Shown piece after piece: positions 25,267-34,706 of a stretch of 64,000 nt of DNA. The notes below the pieces were generated by a model, which was given only the letters and a program-made list of their open reading frames with translations, was not told the DNA's origin and ran no database searches. Both the position numbers and the translations under genes were made by a program. Source of the stretch: Cupriavidus yeoncheonensis (lineage in GTDB: Bacteria; Pseudomonadota; Gammaproteobacteria; Burkholderiales; Burkholderiaceae); assembly GCF_905397275.1 (NCBI RefSeq), contig NZ_CAJPUY010000005.1, positions 248,001 through 312,000 of the forward strand. Direction: 5' to 3'. Position 1 is the first letter of the stretch, and every line of letters starts with the position of its first letter.

Positions 25267-26436
25267 TCAGCCGAGCGGAATGATGCTGTGCAGGACGGTT
25301 TGCACCAGCGCCGCCTGCCGCGTCACACCGGTCTTGGCGAACACGGCACGCAGGTGCGCGCGTGCGGTATTGCGGCGGATGTCGAGTTCCTGCGCCGCTT
25401 CGTCCAGCGACAGGCCCTGGGTCAGCAACAGCACCAGCGATGCCTCTGCCCGGGTGAACTCGAACATATTGCGCAGCAGGTCGGTCGACGCCAGGGCCTT
25501 TTGCTCCGGGTCGCGGATCAGCACTGCCACGGCGGGCTGGCGCGGCTGCTGGGACCACGTCGGCGTGGCGATGGGGCGCACCAGCAGTCCCAGCTTGGCG
25601 CGGCCGCCCTTGCGCGGCACGGAGAGCCCGATCGGTATGCCAGGCTGCACCGAGTCGCGCAAGGTCGTGGCCTGGCGGACCAGTGCCTGCAGCTTGCGGT
25701 TCTCCTGCGGAGAGTCGACTGTCAGCTGGCCGTTGCAGACCACCAGGCCGTTCTTCTCCGCGAGCAGCTCGTCAGCCATGCCGTTGGTGGTGAGGATCTG
25801 GCCGGCATCGTCCAGGACCACCGAGCCGATGAGCAGCCTGTCGACCGTGCCGGCGTACAGGCGCCGTTCCGACTCGGTCGTGTTGAGGTTGGCGTGGATC
25901 CGCACCGCGCGCTGCAGGTGCGGCACGATGCGCTGGCAAAGCGCCTTGTCGGCATCGGAGAAGTCCTCGCTTCCGTGCGGGCGGCACACGCGCAGGCGAC
26001 ATTCCTCTCCCTGCTCGGCGCGGATGTCCACGCCCATGATCCGCAGCACGTCGTAGGGCTTGTTGAAGAAACGATAGATCTCGCTCTCCAGCCACCTGGC
26101 CTCGCCGATCAGTTCATAAACGGTCAGGACTCGCCCGGTGGGCAGGTTGACGAACGGATCGATCGCGTAGAAATGCTGCGCGTAGGCGCCAGTGCCCACG
26201 GTGGTATCGACCGCGCTCGAAGTGATCATCAGCCCGGGTGATGTACTCGACGGCGGGCGCAACACCAGTGTCACGTAGTTGGCGTCCAGCAGGTTTCGCA
26301 GGGCATCGAGCAAGGACTGCCACGGGATCTCGAGCAGCGGGCCGTCGTACACCAGGCCGATCAGATCGCTGATCTCGTCCATGTCGAGCGCGGACTGGCC
26401 GGGACGCCGGGCGTCGATCCAGGAGGGGCGTGTCAT
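25267..26436 (-). CDS. LuxR-family regulator, TeiR-like (second copy)
   Basis: This 389-residue protein has a C-terminal LuxR HTH (FTRAEASLVLLLTQGLSLDE, then AAQELDIRRNTARAHLRAVFAKTG). The start ATG 26436 is preferred over frame starts at 26472 and 26505 because it aligns with the start of the paralogue at 21036 (33 versus 36 residues to the shared Gly-Pro in the first motif). Its ribosome site is weak. The HTH and the N-terminal NYVTLVL motif are shared with the paralogue, but the sensor regions are clearly diverged. It is divergent from the kshA operon, with two palindromes between. Confidence 0.85.
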   Translation of the reverse strand: MTRPSWIDARRPGQSALDMDEISDLIGLVYDGPLLEIPWQSLLDALRNLLDANYVTLVLRPPSSTSPGLMITSSAVDTTVGTGAYAQHFYAIDPFVNLPTGRVLTVYELIGEARWLESEIYRFFNKPYDVLRIMGVDIRAEQGEECRLRVCRPHGSEDFSDADKALCQRIVPHLQRAVRIHANLNTTESERRLYAGTVDRLLIGSVVLDDAGQILTTNGMADELLAEKNGLVVCNGQLTVDSPQENRKLQALVRQATTLRDSVQPGIPIGLSVPRKGGRAKLGLLVRPIATPTWSQQPRQPAVAVLIRDPEQKALASTDLLRNMFEFTRAEASLVLLLTQGLSLDEAAQELDIRRNTARAHLRAVFAKTGVTRQAALVQTVLHSIIPLG

Positions 26437-26607
26437 CGGTCTTGTCTCAATTCTGCCGTGCAATGGCCGCATCGGCGCGGCACCAAACCGGTCCTTCGGT
26501 GCCACCGCCCTGCGGTCGGCCGGAAATCATAGCGGCTTGTCCGCGCGCTTCGCAGTGGGTATTTCCCCGGACGCGGGTCCTGGCGACGCCCGTCGTGTGA
26601 CGAAATG

Positions 26608-26684
26608 TCGTCCCAACAGACTAGCTTTGGGCCTCGCGCTGTCATGTTGCTCGCCAATGCGCCGAATCTAGTCCGTCAGGACCA
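26608..26684. promoter_or_regulatory. Pair of LuxR/TeiR-type palindromes in the luxR/kshA divergent promoter
   Basis: TCGTCCCAACAGACTA (26608-26623) and TAGTCCGTCAGGACCA (26669-26684), 61 bp apart. The second lies 64 nt before the kshA start, a distance also seen for copies at 647, 3457 and 4357. The first is 172 nt from the LuxR start codon. Confidence 0.55.
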
Positions 26685-26747
26685 TGCCCCCGGACCGGCC
26701 CTGTCAAAACAATACGGCCGTGTGCAAACAGTCATCACGGAGCAGAC

Positions 26748-27836
26748 ATGGAAGCGCAGCAAACCTCGCAGACAACCCCGCCGGCCAGTCGCTATGCCCG
26801 CGGCTGGCATTGCCTCGGGCAAGCCTCGGACTATAAGGACGGCAAGCCCCACCGGCTGGACATCTTCGGTACGCGCCTGGTGGCGTTCGCCGGGGAGGAC
26901 GGGCGCATCCGCATCCTCGACGCGTGGTGCCCGCACATGGGTGCGGACCTGGCCCTGGGCGAAGTGAAGGGCAATGCCATCGTGTGCCGCTTTCATGGCT
27001 GGCATTGGAATGGCGAAGGCGCCTGCGAGCACGTGCCGTGCGCGAAGCGCATTCCGCCCAAGGCACGCACACGTGCATGGACGGTCTGCGAGCAGAACCA
27101 CCTGCTGTTCATCTGGCATGACCCCGAGGGCGCGCCGCCGCCGCCCGAGGTCGCGGTACCGCGCATCAATGCCTGCTTCACCGGCGAGTGGACCGGCTGG
27201 ACGATCCGCAAGATGGTGATCGGCACCCATTGCCGCGAGCTGGTCGACAACCTCGCGGACGTCGCCCATTTCGGCCCGGTGCACGGCTCGCCCGCGGTCT
27301 ATTTCTGCAACACGTTCGACCGCCACATCGGCTACCAGATGTTCCGCGGCGAAGAGAGCGAACTGCTTGGCAGCGGCATGGTTGCGGACAGTGCGTACTT
27401 CGGGCCGGCCTACCACGTGACGCGCATGACCGCGGAGGTGGACGGCAAGCCCATTGACACCATCCTGCTCAATTGCCATGTGCCGGTCGACGCGCAGAGC
27501 TTCGAGCTGCGCTATGGCGTCATGGTCAGGAAGGTGCCGGGGCAGTCGGAGGCGCAGAACCAGCAGATGGCACAGGCCTATGTCGAGCAGGCGCAGGCCT
27601 CCTTCTTCCAGGACGTGGAGATCTGGCACAACAAGATCCGCGTGGACCGCCCCGTGCTCAGCGACGCCGACGGTCCGGTCTACCAGCTGCGCGAGTGGTA
27701 CCGCCAGTTCTACACCGACGTTGCCGACCTGCCTGCCGACCTGGACCGCAAGAAGGTCTTCGAGCGGCGCGACGGCACCTGGCGCACGCTCGACGACGTG
27801 CCGCCGGACGCCGTGAGCAAGCTGCATCTGATCTGA
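26748..27836 (+). CDS. kshA: 3-ketosteroid 9-alpha-monooxygenase oxygenase component (KshA-like Rieske)
   Basis: This 362-residue protein opens with GWHCLGQASDYKDGKPHRLD (19-38), close to the actinobacterial KshA start. The Rieske cluster is C61-x-H63 ... C80-x2-H83, and the mononuclear iron site is D171-x2-H174-x4-H179 (DVAHFGPVH), preceded by DN as in KshA. KshA hydroxylates C9 of 3-ketosteroids, which with a delta1 bond opens ring B. CACGGAG precedes the ATG. It leads a six-gene operon. No KshB reductase is in the window, so electrons must come from a gene elsewhere. A different Rieske steroid oxygenase is possible. Confidence 0.85.
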   Translation: MEAQQTSQTTPPASRYARGWHCLGQASDYKDGKPHRLDIFGTRLVAFAGEDGRIRILDAWCPHMGADLALGEVKGNAIVCRFHGWHWNGEGACEHVPCAKRIPPKARTRAWTVCEQNHLLFIWHDPEGAPPPPEVAVPRINACFTGEWTGWTIRKMVIGTHCRELVDNLADVAHFGPVHGSPAVYFCNTFDRHIGYQMFRGEESELLGSGMVADSAYFGPAYHVTRMTAEVDGKPIDTILLNCHVPVDAQSFELRYGVMVRKVPGQSEAQNQQMAQAYVEQAQASFFQDVEIWHNKIRVDRPVLSDADGPVYQLREWYRQFYTDVADLPADLDRKKVFERRDGTWRTLDDVPPDAVSKLHLI

Positions 27837-27849
27837 TCAGGGAGAGATC

Positions 27850-28674
27850 ATGCGACTGGAAGGAAAGGTGGCGCTGGTCACCGGCGCCGGATCCGGCATG
27901 GGGCGCGCCATGGCCGAGCGCTTTGCAGCCGAGGGCGCGGCGGTGGTCGTCGTCGATCGCGACGCGGGCGCCGCGCAGGCAACCCTTGAGCGGATCGGCA
28001 ACGCACACGGCATCGCGCGCGGCTGCGACGTCGCGGACAGCGCGGCGGTTGCGGCGCTGTACGACGAGGTCGCGCGGCGCTGGGGGCGGCTCGACATTCT
28101 TGTCAACAACGCAGGCATCGGGCAGGTGCCCGGAGACGGCTTCGAGCACTATCAGACGCGCGCGGCGGAGCGCGGACGACAACTGGCGGCCGGCGAAACC
28201 CCTACGGTCCATACCGACATGATCGTCGACCTCAACGATGCCGGATGGCAGCGCGTGGTGGACGTGAATCTCAATGGCACGTTCTATTGCTCGCGCGAGG
28301 CCGTGCGGCTGATGACGCGCGCGGGGAGTGGCGGCGCCATTGTCAATATCGCCAGTGTCTCCGCACTGAACGGAGAAGGTCCGCTCAGCTACTGCGCGTC
28401 AAAGGCGGCTGTGCTCGGCCTTACCCGATGCCTGGCGCGTGACCTGGGCCCGCGAGGGATCCGTGTCAATGCGATCTGCCCGGGTCCCACCCGCACGCCG
28501 ATGATGCAGTCGATCAGCGAGGAATGGGCGCGCAGCCTGGAGCGTGCGATCCCCCTGGGCCGCATGGCCGAGCCGGAGGAGATCGCGGCGGCGGCACTGT
28601 TCCTGGTGAGCGGGGACGGTATGCAGATGACCGGCCAGACGCTGTCCGTCAGCGGCGGCATGGCCATGATTTAA
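27850..28674 (+). CDS. Short-chain dehydrogenase/reductase with central insert
   Basis: This 274-residue classical SDR has TGAGSGMG at 11-18, NNAG at 86-89, Ser169/171 and Tyr181-x3-Lys185 (YCASK). About 25 extra residues lie between NNAG and the next helix (98-126), which may shape the substrate entrance. Asp36 suggests NAD. It starts 13 nt after kshA with GGGAGAG as ribosome site. It is probably a hydroxysteroid dehydrogenase acting with KshA. Confidence 0.9.
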   Translation: MRLEGKVALVTGAGSGMGRAMAERFAAEGAAVVVVDRDAGAAQATLERIGNAHGIARGCDVADSAAVAALYDEVARRWGRLDILVNNAGIGQVPGDGFEHYQTRAAERGRQLAAGETPTVHTDMIVDLNDAGWQRVVDVNLNGTFYCSREAVRLMTRAGSGGAIVNIASVSALNGEGPLSYCASKAAVLGLTRCLARDLGPRGIRVNAICPGPTRTPMMQSISEEWARSLERAIPLGRMAEPEEIAAAALFLVSGDGMQMTGQTLSVSGGMAMI

Positions 28675-28745
28675 CGGCGCGGGCACGAGGGCAACGCATT
28701 CGGATCGTTGTCCTGCCCGGAAATAAGGATGCAAGGGAGAACAGC

Positions 28746-29576
28746 ATGCAAGTGAAGGGTCGTTTGCAGGACAAGGTGGCGCTGATCAGCGGCGCGGGCA
28801 CGGGAATCGGCGCGGCCACGGCCGTGCGCTTTGCGGCCGAAGGGGCGAAGGTGATGCTGTGCGGGCGGCGCGAGGGCCCGCTGCGTGCCATGGCCGACGA
28901 GATCCAGTCGCGCGGCGGCGAGGCCGCGTGGATTCAGGCCGATGTGACCAGCGAGGCGGACGTGGAGCGGGCGGTGGCGCAGACCGTTTCCCGCTTCGGG
29001 GGCCTGCATGTCATGGTCAACAACGCTGTCAACTACACCTGGGGCGTGCTCGACGAGGTCAGCACCGAAGCCTGGCGGCAGTGCCTGAGCGGAAGCCTCG
29101 ATGTGGCCTTCTTCGGCACGCGGGCGGCGCTGCGCGTCATGAAGGCGGCGGGGGGCGGCGCCATCGTCAACCTCGGTTCCGTGGTGGGCCTGCTCGGCAG
29201 TCCGGGACTGTCGGCCTATGGCGCTGCCAAGGCCGGTGTGCTCAATTTCAGCCGCGCCGTGGCGCTTGAAGGCGCGGCCCACAACGTACGCGTCAACGTG
29301 GTGATTCCCGGCGTCGTCTGGAGCGAGGGCACGCGCGAGGCACTTGCCAGCGAGGAAATGGCCCGTGGTACCGCGCGCTCCGTGCCGCTGGGGCGCGTGG
29401 GCGAGCCGCAGGAAGTCGCTGGCGCCATCCTGTTCCTGGCCTCGGACGAGGCATCGTATATCACCGGGCAGAGCCTGGTCGTCGATGGCGGCAAGACCTG
29501 CCGGCTGGATGTGGGCGCTACCGACTACGTGTCGCAAACGTCGACCGAGCGGCGCGCAGAGCCGCAGGCAAGCTGA
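28746..29576 (+). CDS. Short-chain dehydrogenase/reductase
   Basis: This 276-residue classical SDR has SGAGTGIG at 15-22, NNAV at 92-95 (Gly changed), Ser145 and Tyr158-x3-Lys162 (YGAAK). Gly40-Arg41-Arg42 after beta-2 suggests NADP. ATG 28746 follows AAGGGAG; the frame is open further upstream into the previous gene but not coding there. It lies 71 nt after the previous SDR. Together the two SDRs could give opposite cofactor preference at one carbonyl, but this is speculation. Confidence 0.9.
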   Translation: MQVKGRLQDKVALISGAGTGIGAATAVRFAAEGAKVMLCGRREGPLRAMADEIQSRGGEAAWIQADVTSEADVERAVAQTVSRFGGLHVMVNNAVNYTWGVLDEVSTEAWRQCLSGSLDVAFFGTRAALRVMKAAGGGAIVNLGSVVGLLGSPGLSAYGAAKAGVLNFSRAVALEGAAHNVRVNVVIPGVVWSEGTREALASEEMARGTARSVPLGRVGEPQEVAGAILFLASDEASYITGQSLVVDGGKTCRLDVGATDYVSQTSTERRAEPQAS

Positions 29577-29607
29577 ACGTATCCGCTGACTGACCAAGGA
29601 GAGGCAA

Positions 29608-30261
29608 GTGACAACTGACATGGCGCCGGACGCGGCGCGAACGGAATCGCTGCAGGCCCGGCTCGACCGGCTGGAGTCGATCGAGGAGATCCGCATGCTG
29701 CCGGCCAAGTATGCGCTGGCGCTCGACATGCGCGACCTCGATGCCTGGACCAGCCTGTTTCCGGAGGACGTGGCGGTGGGCAAGGACCAGGTGGGCCGCG
29801 AACATCTGCGGCGCTGGATCGACGACACGCTGCGCAACCAGTTCACCGTGACGTCGCACCACATCGGCGGACACATCATCGAGTTCCAGGACGCCGATCA
29901 TGCGAGCGGCGTGGTGTACTCGAAGAACGAGCATGAGACCGGCCCGGAATGGGTCATCATGCAGATGCTCTACTGGGACGACTACGAGCGCATTGGCGGA
30001 CGCTGGCATTTCCGTCGCCGCCTGCCGTGCTATCTCTATGCCAGCGACCTGAACAAGCCGCCCATCGGCGACAGGAAGATGCGCTGGCCGGGCCGCGAAC
30101 CCTACGAAGGCTCCTGGCATGCGCTATGGCCCTCGTGGAAGGCATTCTGGAATGCCAAGCCGGGCGAGCTGTTGCCCGGCGTCTCGGAGCCGGTGGCGCT
30201 GGATCAGTTTCTTGCAGCGATGCGCCGGGGATCCTCGCTACCGAAAGTCCGCACGCGCTGA
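29608..30261 (+). CDS. SnoaL-like / NTF2-fold protein
   Basis: This 217-residue protein starts at GTG with AAGGAGAGG 4-6 nt before. It has the SnoaL_4 pattern (LESIEEIRMLPAKYALALDM, then SHHIGGHIIEFQDAD and RIGGRWHFRRRLPCY). A C-terminal 60-residue tail after the fold is longer than usual. It lies in the kshA operon between an SDR and an Old Yellow Enzyme gene. Function is unknown; dehydratase or isomerase roles are usual in the family. Confidence 0.87.
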   Translation: MTTDMAPDAARTESLQARLDRLESIEEIRMLPAKYALALDMRDLDAWTSLFPEDVAVGKDQVGREHLRRWIDDTLRNQFTVTSHHIGGHIIEFQDADHASGVVYSKNEHETGPEWVIMQMLYWDDYERIGGRWHFRRRLPCYLYASDLNKPPIGDRKMRWPGREPYEGSWHALWPSWKAFWNAKPGELLPGVSEPVALDQFLAAMRRGSSLPKVRTR

Positions 30262-30292
30262 CGCGATGCCGACACCACAGGAGGAGTCCCAG

Positions 30293-31399
30293 ATGAGCGC
30301 CAGCCTGTTCGAGCCCCTGCGGCTCGGCGATATAGCACTCTCCAATCGCATCGTGATGGCGCCGATGACGCGCAGCCGCGCCGGCGCGGGCGACCTGCCC
30401 ACCGCGCTGCATCAGACGTACTACGCGCAGCGCGCTGGCGCCGGATTGATTGTCGCGGAAGGCACCTACCCGAGCCGGCACGGCAAGGGCTATTGCCGTA
30501 CCCCGGGCATCGAGACCGCGGCGCAGATCGACGCCTGGCGCGAGGTGACCGGCGCCGCCCGCAGCCAGGGCGCGGCGATGGTGCTGCAGCTGATGCACGT
30601 GGGGCGCATCGCAAGCCGTCATAACAAGGCGGCGGACGCGCAGACGGTGGCGCCCTCGGCCATCCGAGCGCGCGGCACCATCTATGCCGACGGCCATGGC
30701 CTGGTCGGGATGGAGACGCCGCGCGCGCTGGCCGGGCACGAGATCGTGGCCGTGATCGACGAGTACCGTCAGGCGGCCGTCAATGCAATGGCTGCCGGCT
30801 TCGATGGCGTTGAACTGCATTGCAGCAGCGGCTACCTGCCGATGCAATTCCTGCTCGCCTGTGCCAACCGGCGCAGCGACGGCTACGGTGGTTCGCTGAC
30901 GGCGCGCCTGCGCTTTGTCGTGGAGACGATCGAGGCCATTGCCGGCGCAATCGGCCCGGGGCGCGTGGGCGTGCGCATCTGTCCCGGCAACCCGTTCAAC
31001 GACATGCACGATGAGGATCCGGCCGCCACGTATGGCGCGCTGCTCGATGCCGTGGCACCGCTCGGGCTGGCCTACCTGCACGTGAGCCGTTCGCCGGATC
31101 CCGCGCTGGATGCCTTCGCGCTCGCGCGTCGGCATTTCGGCGGCGCGCTGATCGTCAATGACGGCTTTGACGGCGCGAGCGCCACACGAGCCCTGGCCGA
31201 CGGCATCGGCCAGGCAGTCTCGTTTGCGCGGCATTTCATCGCCAATCCGGATCTGCCTGCGCGCCTTCGGCACGGCGCATCGCTGGCCACGTTCGACCGT
31301 TCGCTGCTTTATACGCCGGGTGGGCGCGGCTACACGGATTACCCGGCCGCCGCGGAGCTTGCCGCGTGTGGCGTTCGTGAAGGAGGTTTGCAGCGATGA
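30293..31399 (+). CDS. NADH:flavin oxidoreductase, Old Yellow Enzyme family
   Basis: This 368-residue TIM-barrel flavoenzyme has APMTRSRAG near residue 20, the FMN loop and the hallmark HCSSGYLPMQFLLACANRRS with DGYGGS (about 178-203). In the usual His-x2-Asn/His substrate pair the second residue is Ser-rich here (HCSS), a deviation. OYEs reduce activated C=C bonds of enones with NAD(P)H; 3-oxo-4-ene steroids are such substrates. AGGAGGAG lies before ATG 30293. It overlaps the ligase gene by 4 nt. It would oppose or bypass the dehydrogenases at the A ring or act on side-chain enoyl compounds. Confidence 0.88.
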   Translation: MSASLFEPLRLGDIALSNRIVMAPMTRSRAGAGDLPTALHQTYYAQRAGAGLIVAEGTYPSRHGKGYCRTPGIETAAQIDAWREVTGAARSQGAAMVLQLMHVGRIASRHNKAADAQTVAPSAIRARGTIYADGHGLVGMETPRALAGHEIVAVIDEYRQAAVNAMAAGFDGVELHCSSGYLPMQFLLACANRRSDGYGGSLTARLRFVVETIEAIAGAIGPGRVGVRICPGNPFNDMHDEDPAATYGALLDAVAPLGLAYLHVSRSPDPALDAFALARRHFGGALIVNDGFDGASATRALADGIGQAVSFARHFIANPDLPARLRHGASLATFDRSLLYTPGGRGYTDYPAAAELAACGVREGGLQR

Positions 31400-33006
31400 G
31401 CGATTGCCTGCCACAGTTTCCGGCGATTGCAACGGATCCGGCGATTTCAACCATCCCTGACGCCGTGGCGCACACGGCGCGGCGATATGGGGATCAGGTA
31501 GCCATCGAGGAAGATGGCCATCTGATGCGCTACGGCGAACTGTACGAGTCGGCGCGGCTTGCCGGGCGGGCACTGATGGCGCTGGGCCTGGAGCCCGGCG
31601 AGCGGGTCGCCGTCTGGGCGCCCAACCTGCATGAGTGGATCGTCGCGGCGCTCGGCATCCACATGGCCGGCGGCGTGCTGGTGCCGCTCAATACGCGGTA
31701 CAAGGGCGGTGAGGCGGCCGACATTCTCGCCAGAAGCGGAGCCCGCGTGCTGTTCGGCATCGCCGGGTTCCTGGGTGCCGACTATCCCGCGATGTTGCGC
31801 GGGCATGCACTGCCCGCCTTGCGCCACCAAGTCATCCTGCGCGGCGAACGCGAGGGCTGGCTGTCCTGGCAGTCCTTCATGGCGCGCGCCGAAGACACGC
31901 CAGCGGAGAGGCTTGACGCGCGCATGGCCGCGCTGACACCGGACAGTCCGTCCGACCTGCTATACACCTCCGGCACCACGGGCAAGCCCAAGGGGGTGAT
32001 CAGCACGCATGGGCAGAATCTGCGCGCTTTCTCCGATTGGTCGGCGATTGTCGGCCTGCGCGCAAGCGACCGTTACCTGATCATCAATCCCTTCTTCCAT
32101 GCGTTCGGCTACAAGGCCGGCTGGCTCGCGGCCGTGATTCGCGGCGCCACCATCCTGCCAGTGGCGCAGTTCGATGCCGACGTGGTGCTTGGGTGCATCG
32201 CGCGTTACCGTGTCAGCTTTCTGCCGGGCTCGCCCACGCTTTACCTGAGCCTGCTGGCCCATCCGCGGTTGGGTGCATACGACTTGTCGTCGCTGCGCGT
32301 GGCCGTCACCGGAGCGGCATCGATCGCGCCCGAACTGATCCGGCGCATGCGCAAGGTGCTCGGCTTCGACGTCGTGCTCACCGCATACGGACTGACCGAG
32401 TGCTGCGGGCTGGCCACCGTCTGCCGGCTGGGCGACGCCCTGCAGACCATCGCCACTACCAGCGGGCGTCCGCTTGACGGCGTGGAGATCCGCTGCGTGG
32501 ACGCGCAAGGCAGCGACGTGATGGCCGGGGAGCAGGGCGAAGTGTGGATCCGCGGCTACAACGTCATGCGCGGCTACTTCGATGACGAGGCCGCGTCTCG
32601 CGAGGCCGTCGACGACGCAGGCTGGCTGCACACGGGCGATATCGGCAAGCTGGATGCCGCCGGAAACCTGTCGATCACCGGCCGGCTCAAGGACATGTTC
32701 ATCGTCGGCGGTTTCAACTGCTATCCGGCGGAGATCGAGCACCTGATCGGCACGCATCCGGCGGTAGCGCAGGTTGCCGTCGTGGGTGTTCCCGATGCGC
32801 GCATGGGGGAGGTCGGCAGCGCCTTCGTGGTATTGCGCGAAGGCGAGACTCTGAGCGGCGAGGCCTTGCTGGAATGGTGCCGGCCCCGCCTGGCCAACTA
32901 CAAGGTGCCTCGCTCCGTGGCGTTCATGGCGGCGCTGCCGACCAACGCCGCGGGCAAGGTGGTCAAGCACGAACTGAGGGCGGTTCAGGCGAAGGCCGGC
33001 ACTTGA
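31396..33006 (+). CDS. AMP-dependent acyl-CoA ligase, FadD3-like
   Basis: This 536-residue protein has the AMP-binding P-loop YTSGTTGKPKGV at about 191-202, the A5 motif TAYGLTECCG near 332, TGDIGKLDAAGN near 416 and the C-terminal Lys in NAAGKVVKHEL. It forms an acyl-CoA from a carboxylic acid. In steroid degraders FadD3 activates the bicyclic C/D-ring propionate (HIP). The organisation with kshA makes this the most likely substrate, though a side-chain acid is also possible. ATGA overlap with the preceding gene shows translational coupling. Confidence 0.87.
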   Translation: MSDCLPQFPAIATDPAISTIPDAVAHTARRYGDQVAIEEDGHLMRYGELYESARLAGRALMALGLEPGERVAVWAPNLHEWIVAALGIHMAGGVLVPLNTRYKGGEAADILARSGARVLFGIAGFLGADYPAMLRGHALPALRHQVILRGEREGWLSWQSFMARAEDTPAERLDARMAALTPDSPSDLLYTSGTTGKPKGVISTHGQNLRAFSDWSAIVGLRASDRYLIINPFFHAFGYKAGWLAAVIRGATILPVAQFDADVVLGCIARYRVSFLPGSPTLYLSLLAHPRLGAYDLSSLRVAVTGAASIAPELIRRMRKVLGFDVVLTAYGLTECCGLATVCRLGDALQTIATTSGRPLDGVEIRCVDAQGSDVMAGEQGEVWIRGYNVMRGYFDDEAASREAVDDAGWLHTGDIGKLDAAGNLSITGRLKDMFIVGGFNCYPAEIEHLIGTHPAVAQVAVVGVPDARMGEVGSAFVVLREGETLSGEALLEWCRPRLANYKVPRSVAFMAALPTNAAGKVVKHELRAVQAKAGT

Positions 33007-33139
33007 GCATGCCGGCTGCAAGGCCGGAACCGTCTCGCGCAAGCATTGCGCGCGTGCCTTGACGGCTGAGGCGCGATCGGCGAGCGCCAGCACACCCGGC
33101 ACGAAGTGCCGGTGCCGGTCCCCATTCAGCAGCAATCCG

Positions 33140-33523
33140 TCAGGAGCCGATCTTGTAAGGGCGGGTCATGACCTCAAGAAAATGACCGTCGGGATCGTCA
33201 AAATACATTCCCCGGCCGCCGTTGTGCTGATAGGTTTCGCCGGCCCGCTGTTTGCTGGGGTCGGCCCAGTACTGAAGCCCTCTGTCCCGAATACGGGCAA
33301 AGACCCGGTCGAACTGGTCCTCGCTGATCAGGAACGCATAGTGCTGCATGGAGATCGCGCCTTCGCTTTCGAAGAAGTCGAGCGAGACGCCGTTGTCCAG
33401 TTGAACGACCAGCATCTGCCCGAACTCGATGGGCCTTTGAAGCTCCAGGATGTCCACGAGGAAGCTTGCCGATTTCTGCTTGTCGCTGCACCAGACGATG
33501 GTGTGGTTTAGCTGTACGCCCAT
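33140..33523 (-). CDS. VOC-family (glyoxalase/dioxygenase fold) protein
   Basis: This 127-residue protein has one VOC module: HTIVWCSDKQKSASFLVD at the start, then DNGVSLDFFESEGA, and FDDPDGHFLEVMTRPY with the usual terminal Glu (about 118). Members include glyoxalase, fosfomycin resistance enzymes and extradiol dioxygenases; a single module here needs a dimer for a metal site. It is convergent with the ligase gene and may end the island. Function unknown. Confidence 0.87.
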   Translation of the reverse strand: MGVQLNHTIVWCSDKQKSASFLVDILELQRPIEFGQMLVVQLDNGVSLDFFESEGAISMQHYAFLISEDQFDRVFARIRDRGLQYWADPSKQRAGETYQHNGGRGMYFDDPDGHFLEVMTRPYKIGS

Positions 33524-33804
33524 GTTGCGGCCCTCACCGAATGTGGCGGAGTATGTCCTTCTGACCAGGACGGTACTCCTGTGTAGTCATGGATTCACCA
33601 TAGCCGACGCCTGATGGCATGCAAGTGCGGGTGACGACGGTCGGCAGATGATGGCCGGTCGCGGCCGGCTCAACTCCAGGTTGGGGTCGTCCCTGAACGA
33701 CCCATTTCGTCAATCAGATCTCTACAAACCGGCCATTCATTCGCCGTGGCGTGCAATAGGGCTACCGCCCCAGCGAGAACGAACCGAAGCTGCGACTGGC
33801 ACTA

Positions 33805-34689
33805 CTACACCAATCGCAAATCCCACAGCGCATCCAGTACGTGTTGGGTGGAGCGTTCAACGTACCCCGCGCGATGCGCGATGCCGAGCCGACGCCATAA
33901 CGCCGGGCGCAGCGGACGCATGACGATGCGCTTGTCCGTCAATGGCGTGGTGGCCTCGTGGGGCAACAGCGCCGCGCCGTAACCCGCCGCGACCAGACTC
34001 TTGATCGCGTCGTTGTAGTTGAGCTGAATGCGTGGTGCGGGATGGTGTCCCGCGGCCGCGAACCACTCCGCAGTCTGACGCGAGAGACGCGTGGTGGCGT
34101 CATTGAGAATCAGAGGCTGGGCGGCGAGCCATTCCGGCGTGACGCGGGCCGGGCACTGCCAATGCTCCGGCACGAAGGCCATCACGGGGTCGCGACGCCA
34201 GGGCTTTATCACCAGCCCGGCCACCGGCGGCTGAGGCAGTGCAACCAGCCCGATATCCAGCGTGCCGTCCGCCAGTCGGGACAGTGTTTCCTGCGAAGTG
34301 AGGACCGCAATCTGAATGTCGATGGCGGGATGCTGCTGGCGCAGCACCTCGAGCGCCTGTGGCAGCAGGTGCGCGATCGCGCCAGTCGACGCACCGAGCC
34401 GGGCGCGCCCTTCGAGCCCCTGCACCTGTCGTTGTATATCGTCCAGCGCCTGCTCGGCATCGGCCAGCAGCCGACGCCCGCGCTCGACCAGCACCTCTCC
34501 GATCGCCGACGGCCTTACCTGTCCGCGTTTTCGCGACAGCAGCGGTGCCCCGATGCGGTGTTCCAGTTCAGCGATGTGGAGGCTGACCGTGGGCGGCGCA
34601 AGGTGCAATGCACGCGCCGCCTCGGCGAATGAGCCATGGTCGGCAATCGCGACCAGCGTGCGCAGGCGGTCCAGGCTGATCTCTCGCAT
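33805..34689 (-). CDS. LysR family transcriptional regulator
   Basis: This 294-residue regulator starts with [20 protein letters not shown] and the [23 protein letters not shown] at about 20-60. ATG 34689 is preferred over a frame start at 34737, since CTGGAG lies near it. It is divergent from argC with a 127-nt gap carrying an 11-bp inverted repeat, so it probably controls argC and itself. The effector is unknown. Confidence 0.88.
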   Translation of the reverse strand: MREISLDRLRTLVAIADHGSFAEAARALHLAPPTVSLHIAELEHRIGAPLLSRKRGQVRPSAIGEVLVERGRRLLADAEQALDDIQRQVQGLEGRARLGASTGAIAHLLPQALEVLRQQHPAIDIQIAVLTSQETLSRLADGTLDIGLVALPQPPVAGLVIKPWRRDPVMAFVPEHWQCPARVTPEWLAAQPLILNDATTRLSRQTAEWFAAAGHHPAPRIQLNYNDAIKSLVAAGYGAALLPHEATTPLTDKRIVMRPLRPALWRRLGIAHRAGYVERSTQHVLDALWDLRLV

Positions 34690-34706
34690 GTCGGCTCCAG
34701 AGTCAG

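Noticed and set aside
33096..33112. 7-bp hairpin CCGGCAC/GTGCCGG between the ligase and VOC genes as terminator
   Set aside because: Short stem and no T-run; hairpins of this size are common in GC-rich DNA.
29957..33135. Minus-strand frames of 538 and 391 codons opposite the kshA operon
   Set aside because: Antisense shadow with no motif.
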